Shown: positions 35,021-42,989 of the stretch, in pieces
Position numbering within the stretch: position 1 is the first letter of the stretch
How the letters are laid out: each line of letters begins with the position of its first letter
DNA from: Desulfosudis oleivorans Hxd3
Lineage (GTDB): Bacteria; Desulfobacterota; Desulfobacteria; Desulfobacterales; Desulfosudaceae
Assembly: GCF_000018405.1 (NCBI RefSeq)
Contig: NC_009943.1
Coordinates: forward strand, 3,041,001 to 3,105,000
Direction: 5' to 3'
Length of the DNA stretch: 64,000 nucleotides
Translations under genes and position numbers: made by a program
Notes under the pieces: model-generated
What the model was told of the DNA's origin: nothing
Databases searched by the model: none
Seen by the model: the letters and a program-made list of their open reading frames with translations, nothing else

Positions 35021-36241
35021 TTGATTTACGTTGTCAGTTTCAGCGTGTTTTCGTCGGTGATCATGGTGCTGGTGGCCATGCTGCTGGTGCTGGAGGCCAC
35101 GCTTGTGCGCAAGGGCACCGTGCACATCGTGATCAACGACGATGCCGACAAGGCACTTGAAACACCGGTGGGCGGTACCCTGCTGTCGGCCCTGGCCGGG
35201 GCCGATATCTTTCTGCCGTCTGCCTGCGGCGGCGGAGGGTCCTGCGGCCAGTGCCGCTGCACGGTGGAGGAGGGCGGCGGCGACATTCTGCCCACCGAGC
35301 TCTCCCACCTGAGCCGCCAGGAGCAAAACGACAATGTGCGCCTGGCCTGCCAGCTCAAGGTGCGCGAAGACATGCGCATTCGCATTCCGGAAGCGATCTT
35401 TTCCATCAGGAAATACACCGCCACCGTGGTGTCCAACAAAAACGTGGCCACCTTTATAAAAGAGCTGGTGCTCAGAATAGACAATGACGAAACAATCGAA
35501 TTTGAGGCCGGCCAGTACATGCAGATCGACATTCCCGAATATGACAGTGTCTGTTTTGCCGGCTTTGACGTGGCTGACCGGTTTACCTCCGCCTGGGAAC
35601 AGTTCGACCTGACAGGGCTCTGCGTCACCGCCGACGAGCCGGTGTTCCGTGCCTACTCTCTTGCCAACCCGCCCTACGAGGAGCTGCTGCGCTTTACCAT
35701 CCGCATTGCCACGCCCCCGCCCGGAACCGATGACATTCCGCCGGGGATCGGTTCATCTTACGTGTTCAACCTGAAACCCGGCGACCGGGTGACCTTAAGC
35801 GGCCCCTACGGCGATTTTCTGGTCAAACCCACCGGCCGGGAGATGTGTTTTGTGGGCGGCGGAGCCGGCATGGCGCCCATGCGGTCCCACATTCTTCACC
35901 AGCTCAACACCGAGCAGACCAAACGGCCCATCACCTTCTGGTATGGAGCCCGGTCGGTCCAGGAGATGTTCTACCACGAAGAGTTCACGAAGCTGGCTGA
36001 ACAATATGATAACTTTTCCTACCACGTGGCCCTGTCCGACCCCCGGCCCGAAGACAACTGGCAGGGAATGACCGGCTTTATTCACCAGTGCCTTTACGAC
36101 CACTACCTTAAAGACCATGCCGACCCGGCGGAGATTGAATACTACCTGTGCGGCCCGCCGCTCATGATCGACGCGGTGATGACTATGCTGGACGAGCTGG
36201 GGGTGGAGCCGGACATGATCGCCTATGACAGTTTCTCGTAG
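35021..36241 (+). CDS. nqrF: Na+-NQR subunit F (NADH-oxidising)
   Basis: This electron-input subunit takes electrons from NADH to FAD and a 2Fe-2S centre. The 406-residue protein has one N-terminal helix (about residues 3-25). A ferredoxin-type domain follows, with Cys ligands in ACGGGGSCGQC and a fourth Cys in RLACQL. The FAD domain has RAYSLANPP and the NADH domain has FVGGGAGMAPMRS and YLCGPPLM. The start is a TTG at 35021 overlapping a short upstream frame. It is the last nqr gene. Confidence 0.93.
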   Translation: MIYVVSFSVFSSVIMVLVAMLLVLEATLVRKGTVHIVINDDADKALETPVGGTLLSALAGADIFLPSACGGGGSCGQCRCTVEEGGGDILPTELSHLSRQEQNDNVRLACQLKVREDMRIRIPEAIFSIRKYTATVVSNKNVATFIKELVLRIDNDETIEFEAGQYMQIDIPEYDSVCFAGFDVADRFTSAWEQFDLTGLCVTADEPVFRAYSLANPPYEELLRFTIRIATPPPGTDDIPPGIGSSYVFNLKPGDRVTLSGPYGDFLVKPTGREMCFVGGGAGMAPMRSHILHQLNTEQTKRPITFWYGARSVQEMFYHEEFTKLAEQYDNFSYHVALSDPRPEDNWQGMTGFIHQCLYDHYLKDHADPAEIEYYLCGPPLMIDAVMTMLDELGVEPDMIAYDSFS

Positions 36242-36346
36242 GAAAGGATTCAAGGGGTCGAGGGGGCAGGTGAAAAATATGGCATATGATTTTCTTGTTT
36301 TTCTGAAAGCATAGAGGATATAAGCGTGTATGAAAAACCACCATTT

Positions 36347-36498
36347 GACGGCCTTATAAAAGTAAGGAACAAGACGGCAAAGTAAAAAGTTCAAGTTCAA
36401 GGCGCCGCAAATTCCGAGGAATGAGGCGTACTTGTCGTACGCCGCAGTGACGAGTGAATGCCGCGCAACGCAGAAATTGGGCTTTTTACGAAGCCGTC
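36347..36498 (+). mobile_element. 152-bp MITE-like element after nqrF, copy 3
   Basis: The ends GACGGCCTTATAAAAG and, inverted, GACGGCTTCGTAAAAAGCCC enclose the shared core hairpin. Exact direct repeats ACCATTT lie at 36340-36346 and 36499-36505. It lies between nqrF and the DUF1499 gene. Confidence 0.88.
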
Positions 36499-36520
36499 AC
36501 CATTTAAGAGAGGAAACCCC

Positions 36521-36961
36521 ATGAACCACAACCTGCTCGCATGTCTTCTGACTGTGGCCATGGCCGGCTGCGCCGGTACGCTGCCCGGCCTGGGCGTCCA
36601 TGACGGCCGGCTGACCCCCTGCCCGGACACGCCCAACTGCGTGAACAGCCAGGCAACCGGCGGCCATTTTATCGAGCCCATTTCCTACATCGGCACGGCC
36701 CGGGAAGCCATGGACCGGCTGGTGCAGCTCCTGAAAACCGAAAAACGGGTGGTCCTGGTCACTGTTGAACCGGCTTATATTCACGCCACCTTTACCTCGC
36801 TTGTCTTCCGGTTTGTTGATGATGTTGAGTTCTACTTTCCCGACGAACCGGTCATTCATGTGCGGTCCGCCTCGCGGGTAGGCCACTCGGATCTGGGCGC
36901 CAACCGCCGCCGCATCGAGCATATCCGTAACCGCTTTGCCGCGTCAGAAAAGAGAACATGA
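36521..36961 (+). CDS. DUF1499 lipoprotein
   Basis: This 146-residue predicted lipoprotein has a short signal peptide ending in the lipobox AMAGC. It belongs to the DUF1499 family, recognised by PDTPNCVNSQA, the EPAYIHATFTSLVFRFVDDVEF block and the ending SDLGANRRRIEHIR. The function of the family is not known. The start follows a GAGAGG site; the frame upstream only reads through the repeat element. The stop overlaps the start of the YitT gene (ATGA), so the two are coupled. Confidence 0.85.
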   Translation: MNHNLLACLLTVAMAGCAGTLPGLGVHDGRLTPCPDTPNCVNSQATGGHFIEPISYIGTAREAMDRLVQLLKTEKRVVLVTVEPAYIHATFTSLVFRFVDDVEFYFPDEPVIHVRSASRVGHSDLGANRRRIEHIRNRFAASEKRT

Positions 36962-37830
36962 GCAGCAAAAAAAACACCCGCGAATTTGTTTATAGACCGC
37001 CTTACAACCTGTTTCTGATCACCGTCGGGGCGGCCCTCTTCTCCTTTGGCGTCCAGACCGTGGTCTCTCCCCAGATGTTTATCACCGGCGGCGTTTACGG
37101 CACCGGCCTGCTGATCTACTACACCGCCGGAACCCTCAGCCCGGGCCTGTGGTTTTTCCTGCTTAACATTCCGCTGTTCGTGGTGAGCTGGTTTTTTGTC
37201 AGCCGGCGGTTCTTTTTCTACAGCCTCTACGCCATGATCCTGGTTTCACTTTTTTCCATCTGCATCGAAGGAGACCTGAAAATTCAGAACCAGGTCTATG
37301 CCGCCATTGCCGGTGGCGTGCTGTGCGGCGCCGGCGGCGGCATGGTGCTGCGGTCCCTGGGCTCGGGCGGGGGGCTGGACGTGGTGGCCATTATTTTAAA
37401 CCAGCGGTTCAACATCGGCATCGGCCGGTTTTACATGGCCTTCAACAGCCTGCTGCTGTTTGCCTTTTTCCTGATCCAGCGGAACATCGACCTGTTTATC
37501 GCCTCCCTGATCGTGGTCTTTGTTTCAGCCACCATGGTGGACTACATGCTGGCCCTTTTTAACGCCCGTAAGCTGGTGCTGGTCATCAGCGACAAAAACC
37601 CCGCCATTGCCAGGCGTCTGCAGGAAGACCTTCGCCAGGGCGCCACCATTATAAAGGCAAGGGGTGGTTTTTCCGGCAAAGACAAGGAGGTGCTGATGGT
37701 GATCACCAACAACATCGTTCTCAAACGCCTGGAGGAGCTGGTTTTTACGGTTGACCCGCACGCCCTGTTTGTGGTGGAAAATACCTTCAATGTCATCGGG
37801 TCAACCTTTGGGAAGCGAAAAATATACTGA
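36958..37830 (+). CDS. YitT family membrane protein
   Basis: This 290-residue protein has a five- or six-helix YitT (DUF161) membrane domain. It includes the glycine-rich GSGGGLDVVAIIL segment and is followed by a cytosolic DUF2179 domain from about residue 210 (IIKARGGFSGKDKEVLMVI). The transported substrate, if any, is unknown. It overlaps the DUF1499 gene by 4 bp. Confidence 0.9.
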   Translation: MSSKKNTREFVYRPPYNLFLITVGAALFSFGVQTVVSPQMFITGGVYGTGLLIYYTAGTLSPGLWFFLLNIPLFVVSWFFVSRRFFFYSLYAMILVSLFSICIEGDLKIQNQVYAAIAGGVLCGAGGGMVLRSLGSGGGLDVVAIILNQRFNIGIGRFYMAFNSLLLFAFFLIQRNIDLFIASLIVVFVSATMVDYMLALFNARKLVLVISDKNPAIARRLQEDLRQGATIIKARGGFSGKDKEVLMVITNNIVLKRLEELVFTVDPHALFVVENTFNVIGSTFGKRKIY

Positions 37831-37861
37831 CATATAATTATTATAAAACAGATACTTATTT

Positions 37862-37886
37862 AATATTACATTATATGTGCAATATT
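37862..37886. promoter_or_regulatory. Operator-like palindrome 1
   Basis: This AT-rich imperfect palindrome has outer arms AATATT...AATATT and inner CA/TG. Read in reverse it matches the site at 38015 in 20 of 25 positions by my count (ATATTGCAC...ATGTAATATT). Probably bound by the TetR regulator encoded next. Confidence 0.5.
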
Positions 37887-37921
37887 TTTTGAACGTCGGG
37901 TAAAAAAACTTGGATTAACAA

Positions 37922-37946
37922 TTTTTGCATTATACGTGCAAATATA
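37922..37946. promoter_or_regulatory. Operator-like palindrome 2 (weaker)
   Basis: The core GCATTATACGTGCAAATAT resembles the core of site 1 (ACATTATATGTGCAATAT) with a few changes. Confidence 0.35.
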
Positions 37947-38014
37947 ACAATCCAACAACCAGCCGCCCGCATCGTTTCATACAAAATTCGCTGAACCGCC
38001 ATTTTTAACCTTGA

Positions 38015-38039
38015 TATATTGCACTTTAAATGTAATATT
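38015..38039. promoter_or_regulatory. Operator-like palindrome 3
   Basis: ATATTGCAC, a six-base spacer and TGTAATATT form a palindrome ending 35 bp before the tetR ATG, the usual position for autoregulation. Confidence 0.55.
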
Positions 38040-38074
38040 ATCCCGTCACAATCAAAACGGGACATAAACAATCC

Positions 38075-38695
38075 ATGCCTTCTGAATTGACCATGTCAGG
38101 CACACTCCCTTCCGCTGACGGCCGAAAAGACCGGTCCCGGCGCTCTAAAACCGCCATTGCCATGGCCCTGATGGAGCTGATCGCCGCCGGCCGCACCGCA
38201 CCCACGGCAAAGCAGATCGCCGAACAGGCAGGGGTCTCCCCCCGGCTGGTCTTCCACCACTTTCCGGACATGGCGTCCATATATAATATGATGCTGGCCC
38301 TTCAGTTTGAGCGGTTGGCCCCCCTGCTGGAGATCGACATTCCGCGGGAAGCGCCTTTTGACAAACGGCTGGCCGGGTTTGTAGACCACCGCACCACCCT
38401 GCTGGAGTTTATCTCCCCCACCCGCCGGGCCGTTCTCTCAAGCGGGCTGTGGAATGCCGTGACCGACGGCCTTGGTCTGTGCCGCCGGATCAAAGAGGAG
38501 CAGGCGGGACGGATATTCGGCCCTGAACTGGCAAACCATGAGGCCGACGAATCGGCCCGGCGGCTGGCGGGCCTGAAAACAGCCGGTTCATGGCTCACAT
38601 GGCATACCCTGCGCGATATTCAGGGGCTTTCCGCTGATGCGGCCGGCCGTGTCATGGCCCACATGATCCGGTCGATACTGCTGTTTGCGCCTTAA
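38075..38695 (+). CDS. TetR family transcriptional regulator
   Basis: This 206-residue repressor-type protein has an N-terminal helix-turn-helix at about residues 45-75 (PTAKQIAEQAGVSPRLVFHHF) and a helical ligand domain for which no effector can be named. An in-frame ATG at 38093 is an alternative start. The AT-rich 244-bp leader holds three similar palindromes, so it probably represses itself and perhaps the following QueG-like gene or the YitT gene upstream. Confidence 0.85.
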   Translation: MPSELTMSGTLPSADGRKDRSRRSKTAIAMALMELIAAGRTAPTAKQIAEQAGVSPRLVFHHFPDMASIYNMMLALQFERLAPLLEIDIPREAPFDKRLAGFVDHRTTLLEFISPTRRAVLSSGLWNAVTDGLGLCRRIKEEQAGRIFGPELANHEADESARRLAGLKTAGSWLTWHTLRDIQGLSADAAGRVMAHMIRSILLFAP

Positions 38696-38715
38696 CGATA
38701 AAAGGACGGTCTGTT

Positions 38716-38752
38716 TTTCGATTTCGATTTCGATTTCGATACCGATACCGAT
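38716..38752. repeat. Hexamer-type repeat tract, copy 4
   Basis: Four TTTCGA-type units are followed by two GATACC units, ending GATTA. This is the most regular of the four tracts. It lies between tetR and the QueG-like gene. Confidence 0.6.
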
Positions 38753-38771
38753 TATTTTTTGAAAGGAACGA

Positions 38772-39899
38772 ATGATGTTACAACAGGAAGAGATCATCAA
38801 AAAAGCGCGGGAACTGGGGTTTGCCGACATCGGTTTTACCACGGCCGACCCTTTTGAGGAGCACCGACGAATGCTGCTGGAACGGCAGGAGGAGTACGGA
38901 TGGGCCGAGCAGGTAGGCCTTGACCTGCTGAAAGGCACTGATCCCGACGCCATCCTGCCGGGGGCAAAAAGCATCATCGTTCTGATCGAAAACTATTTTT
39001 CCCACGCCTATCCCCGTTCCATGGAGGGCATTTTCGGCCGGTGCTACCTGGATGACGACCGGGTCACAAAAGACGGCCTGGTGCCGCGGATAAAGGCCTT
39101 CCGCGCCTTTCTGCGGGAGGACGGCATCAACACCAAGGTGCCCTTTAACCTGCCCCACCGGGTGGCCGCGGCCCGGGCCGGACTGGGCGATTTCGGCAGG
39201 AACTGCCTCTTTTACGCTCACAATGCCGTGCGCGGCGGCTCCTGGACCCTGCCCATCGCCGTGGTGGTGGATCGAGAATTTACGCCGGGCACGCCCACCC
39301 TGGGCATCGGATGCCCGGACTGGTGCAAGAACGTCTGTATTGCCGCCTGCCCCACCGGCGCGCTCAAGGGCAGTGGCAGAATCGATCCCCGCAAATGCAT
39401 CTCATTTCTCTCCTATTTCGGCGACGGCATCACGCCCCTCAAAATGAGGGAACCCATGGGTATGTTTGTCTACGGGTGCGACCGGTGCCAGAATGTCTGC
39501 CCCCGCAACCAGCCCTGGCTGGCCCAGGCGCTGCCGGTAAACGAACGGGCCGCGGCCAAGGCGGAAAACTTCGACCTGCGGGCCCTGCTGCACATGGACA
39601 CCGCTTATTTTGAAAGCAGTGTATGGCCCCACATGTTCTACATGTCATCCGCCGACATCTGGCGATGGAAGATGAACGTGGCCCGGGCCATGGGCAACAG
39701 CCGGGACCAGGGCTTTGTTCCGGACCTGGCACGGGCGTTTGAAGAAAACGAGGACCCCCGCGTCAAGGGAATGGCGGCCTGGGCACTGGGCCACATCGGC
39801 GGCGATCAGGCCAAAACGGCCCTGGAAAAGTTTTCCGAAACAACACTTGCCGGTCCCGTGGCCGAAGAGGTTCGTCTGGCAATGGATGCCTGCGCCTGA
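38772..39899 (+). CDS. QueG-like iron-sulfur protein with HEAT repeats
   Basis: This 375-residue protein of the epoxyqueuosine reductase-related family has a DUF1730-like N-terminal half, two 4Fe-4S motifs (CPDWCKNVCIAACP and CDRCQNVCP) and a C-terminal HEAT-like helical part (DPRVKGMAAWALGHIGG). The first motif has spacing C-x3-C-x3-C-x3-C instead of the usual C-x2-C-x2-C-x3-C of QueG. It is therefore likely a paralogue with another substrate rather than the tRNA-modifying enzyme. Two start codons (38772, 38775) follow an AAAGGA site. Confidence 0.72.
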   Translation: MMLQQEEIIKKARELGFADIGFTTADPFEEHRRMLLERQEEYGWAEQVGLDLLKGTDPDAILPGAKSIIVLIENYFSHAYPRSMEGIFGRCYLDDDRVTKDGLVPRIKAFRAFLREDGINTKVPFNLPHRVAAARAGLGDFGRNCLFYAHNAVRGGSWTLPIAVVVDREFTPGTPTLGIGCPDWCKNVCIAACPTGALKGSGRIDPRKCISFLSYFGDGITPLKMREPMGMFVYGCDRCQNVCPRNQPWLAQALPVNERAAAKAENFDLRALLHMDTAYFESSVWPHMFYMSSADIWRWKMNVARAMGNSRDQGFVPDLARAFEENEDPRVKGMAAWALGHIGGDQAKTALEKFSETTLAGPVAEEVRLAMDACA

Positions 39900-40017
39900 C
39901 GATATTATTTGTTTTCCGTTGACCGACGGGTGCCACGGGCGGCCCGCATACCGGAATGGTATGGATTTGCCTTGACAAAGCCCTGCCGCTGTGGCAAAAA
40001 AATTTTTTCTTTTCAGG

Positions 40018-40046
40018 TTGCAATACCGTTGCGGGTGGACTATAAA
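40018..40046 (+). promoter_or_regulatory. Sigma70-like promoter candidate for the qrc operon
   Basis: TTGCAA and TATAAA are separated by 17 bp, about 60 bp upstream of qrcA. Confidence 0.5.
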
Positions 40047-40107
40047 AATTTGATTTACATGACCAAAACCGGTTAATCCTATAAATCGTAATGATGACGG
40101 AGTGTTC

Positions 40108-40770
40108 ATGAGCGCACAAGACAAATCGACGCATCCTTCTGTTGACGGCGGCAATCAGGAAAGCCCCAAAGACAAGGGCGGCCTTGCCATGCTGATCGCC
40201 TTTATCATCGGCCTTGTCGGCTCCCTGGTTGTGGGCTGGGTGGTCTTTCCGGCGCTGCTCTACTCTGAAAAAGAGCAGCCCTTTCAGTTCAATCACGCCC
40301 TTCACCTGGATGAACTGGGGGACTGCGAAGCCTGCCACTTCTTCCGTGAAGACGGCACCTTTGCCGGCATCCCCACCCTCAACGCGTGTCTCGACTGCCA
40401 CAGCTACGCCATCGGCGATACCGAGGCGGAGCTGACCTTTGTCGAACAGTACGTGGACCAGAACAAAGAGGTCCCCTGGCTGATCTATTCCCGGCAGCCC
40501 GATTGTGTTTTCTTCTCCCACGCGGCCCATGTTCGAAAGGCCGGTATGGATTGTATTACCTGCCATGGTTATCTCGGTGTATCGGAAAGCCTGCCCGTCT
40601 ACCAGGAAAACCGGATCACCGGCTACAGCCGGGACATCTGGGGATACGACATCACCGGCTCAAGCCTGTTCAAAAAGAACGTATGGGAAAGCATGAAGAT
40701 GGACGACTGCGCCCGGTGCCACGAGGAGGAAACCGGCAGCAAGGGCGCCTGTTTCCAGTGCCACAAATAA
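40108..40770 (+). CDS. qrcA: Menaquinone reductase, multihaem cytochrome c subunit QrcA
   Basis: QrcA is the membrane-anchored periplasmic cytochrome of the Qrc complex, which receives electrons from type I cytochrome c3. The 220-residue protein has an N-terminal helix (about residues 30-52) and five CxxCH haem sites: CEACH, CLDCH, CITCH, CARCH and CFQCH. The studied QrcA is reported to hold six haems, so a sixth site, if present, is not a plain CxxCH here. The ATG at 40108 with a GGAG site is preferred over the GTG two codons earlier. Confidence 0.9.
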   Translation: MSAQDKSTHPSVDGGNQESPKDKGGLAMLIAFIIGLVGSLVVGWVVFPALLYSEKEQPFQFNHALHLDELGDCEACHFFREDGTFAGIPTLNACLDCHSYAIGDTEAELTFVEQYVDQNKEVPWLIYSRQPDCVFFSHAAHVRKAGMDCITCHGYLGVSESLPVYQENRITGYSRDIWGYDITGSSLFKKNVWESMKMDDCARCHEEETGSKGACFQCHK

Positions 40771-40834
40771 CGACCGTCTGAAAAGACGCAATCATTCGCA
40801 TTTGATGGTCTTGTAAAAAAGTCGAGGAGAACCG

Positions 40835-42970
40835 ATGAAAATAGACAGAAGAAGCTTTTTGACATTGCTGGCCGGCGGCGCCGTGGGCACGGCCCTGTCG
40901 CCCATGACGATCAAGCTTACGGACGACATCTCCATCTGGAGCCAGAATTTCCGGGGCACCCCCATTGAGGTGCCGGTTCCGGAAAGGGGCCCGGCCTCAT
41001 ATGTGGATTCGGTATGCACCCTGTGCCCCGGCGGCTGCGGCATCTCGGTGCGCAAGATCGGGGACCGGGCGGTAAAAATTGAGGGGAAAGCCGGCCATCC
41101 GGTCAATAACGACGGTGTCTGCGCCCTGGGCCTCTCCGGTCTTCAGCTCCTCTACGGCCCCTGGCGGGTGACCGGACCGAAGAAAAAAGAAAACGGCAGA
41201 TGGAAAAAGATATCCTGGGACCGGGCACTTTCGGAAATCGCCGAAAAGCTCAACGAACTGCGCGAAGCGGGCAAGGCCGACGCCATTGCCGGCATCTCCC
41301 GCACCGGCCGCGGCACCGTGGCCCGGCTGATGCAGCGGCTGCTGGCCGCCGCGGGTTCTCCCCATTTTCTACCGGTTCCCACCAATGAAAACGCTTACAG
41401 CGATGCGGTTGCCCGCATGTTCGGCAAACCCGGAACCGTGGGGTTTGATTTTGAAAACAGCGGCTACGTGCTGAGCTTTGCCGCCGGTCTGCTGGACGGC
41501 TGGGGCTCGCCGGTCCACATGTTTTCGGCCCACAGCCAGTGGAAAACCAACGGTGTCAAAATGGTCCAGGTGGAATCCCGGCTCTCTTCCACGGCGGCCA
41601 AGGCTGATCAGTGGGTGGCCGTCAAACCGGGTACCGAGGCCGATCTGGCCCTGGGCCTGGCCCACGTGATTCTTCGCGACAACCTGAACGCCGGGGCCGC
41701 CGCCAACAGCCGCGCCTTTGACAGCTTCGCGGCCCTTGTGAAAAAAGACTATACCCCGGCCCGGGTGGCGGCTGCCACCGGCATCAAAGAATCGGTTATC
41801 GTGGCCCTGGCAAAAGAATTTGCCGCCGCCTCCCACCCCGTGGCGGTCTGCGGCCGGGGCGACGGACAGACCCCCTGCGACAGCCGGGAAGTCATGGCCG
41901 TTACCGCGCTCAACGCCCTTGTGGGCAGCGTCAACCGCCAGGGCGGCATGATCATCGGACCGGAGCCGGACTATATTCAGTGGGCCAGGCCCGTGCTGGA
42001 CGATACGGCCCAAAAAGGCCTGGCAAAGGGCCCCAAAACACTCGCCGACCTGCTGGCAGGCAAAACCCCCGACGTCCAGGCCCTGTTTGTGCTGGAGGCC
42101 AACCCGGCCTATACCCTGCATGACACCACAAAAGTAAAAGCGGCCCTGGAGGCCGTGCCCCTGGTGGTGAGCCTCTCTTCCTTCATGGACGAAACATCAG
42201 CCCTGGCCGACTACATTCTGCCCCTGCCCACCTGCCTGGAACGCACCGAGGACGTGGTGGTCACGGCCGGGCTCAAAACCCCGATGATCGGCCTGACCCA
42301 GCCGGTGGTGGAGCCCCGGCTCGACACCCGCCATCCCGGCGACGTGATCCTCGACCTGGCAAAGGCCATGGGCGGAACGGTTGCCGAGTCCTTTGCCTGG
42401 AGCGACTATCAGGACTGTCTGGAAAAGACCTTCGGCCTGGTTTACGGCAAGCTTGCCACGGAAGGGTATCTTCAGAAATCGGTACTGGAAACATTAATCG
42501 ACACCGCCGTGGCCGTGGGCAGGGCCGACTTTGCCCCGGTGGTGGAGGCGGACAAAAAAGTGCGGCAGAACACCCCGGCCCTGGTGCTGGCGGCTTACGA
42601 CGCCATGCGCGTTGCCGGCGGAGCCATTGCCACACCGCCCTATGCCATGAAAATTGTTCCCGACACCATTTTAAAGAAAAACGATCTTTACGTTGAGATA
42701 AATCCGGAAACCGCCCAAAAGGCCGGTCTTGCCGACGGCAAGGCCGCCGTGGTGGAAACACCGGCGGGCACGGCTCAGGTCCGGGTCCGGGTCACCCACG
42801 AGGTGGCGCCGGGCATGGTGGCCATGCCCAGGGGCTTCGGCCACACCGCCTATGACGACTACGTCAGCGGCAAAGGCGTCAACGTCAATGACCTGATCGG
42901 CCCGGTACCGGACCCGGTTTCCGGCCTTGACACGGCATGGGGCGCTCCGGCGAAACTTATAAAAGCATAA
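40835..42970 (+). CDS. qrcB: Menaquinone reductase, molybdopterin-oxidoreductase-like subunit QrcB
   Basis: This 711-residue periplasmic subunit is related to molybdopterin oxidoreductases. It has a twin-arginine signal at the N terminus (DRRSFLTLLAGGA) and a cysteine motif CTLCPGGCGISV with a later Cys in DGVCALG, suited to one Fe-S cluster. In the known Qrc complex this subunit carries no molybdenum and acts structurally or in electron relay. No obvious metal-ligand Cys or Sec is visible in the catalytic region here, consistent with that. qrcC follows 19 bp downstream. Confidence 0.9.
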   Translation: MKIDRRSFLTLLAGGAVGTALSPMTIKLTDDISIWSQNFRGTPIEVPVPERGPASYVDSVCTLCPGGCGISVRKIGDRAVKIEGKAGHPVNNDGVCALGLSGLQLLYGPWRVTGPKKKENGRWKKISWDRALSEIAEKLNELREAGKADAIAGISRTGRGTVARLMQRLLAAAGSPHFLPVPTNENAYSDAVARMFGKPGTVGFDFENSGYVLSFAAGLLDGWGSPVHMFSAHSQWKTNGVKMVQVESRLSSTAAKADQWVAVKPGTEADLALGLAHVILRDNLNAGAAANSRAFDSFAALVKKDYTPARVAAATGIKESVIVALAKEFAAASHPVAVCGRGDGQTPCDSREVMAVTALNALVGSVNRQGGMIIGPEPDYIQWARPVLDDTAQKGLAKGPKTLADLLAGKTPDVQALFVLEANPAYTLHDTTKVKAALEAVPLVVSLSSFMDETSALADYILPLPTCLERTEDVVVTAGLKTPMIGLTQPVVEPRLDTRHPGDVILDLAKAMGGTVAESFAWSDYQDCLEKTFGLVYGKLATEGYLQKSVLETLIDTAVAVGRADFAPVVEADKKVRQNTPALVLAAYDAMRVAGGAIATPPYAMKIVPDTILKKNDLYVEINPETAQKAGLADGKAAVVETPAGTAQVRVRVTHEVAPGMVAMPRGFGHTAYDDYVSGKGVNVNDLIGPVPDPVSGLDTAWGAPAKLIKA

Positions 42971-42989
42971 ACCCATATAAGAGGAACGG

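Noticed and set aside
34992-35024. Ten-codon frame ATG...TGA just before nqrF
   Set aside because: It begins at the edge of a truncated repeat element and is too short to support; it may at most act as a leader frame coupled to the TTG start.
35021-36241. Reading the last nqr gene as an RNF-type subunit
   Set aside because: The plant-type 2Fe-2S motif and the FAD and NADH domains are those of NqrF, and the length matches it.
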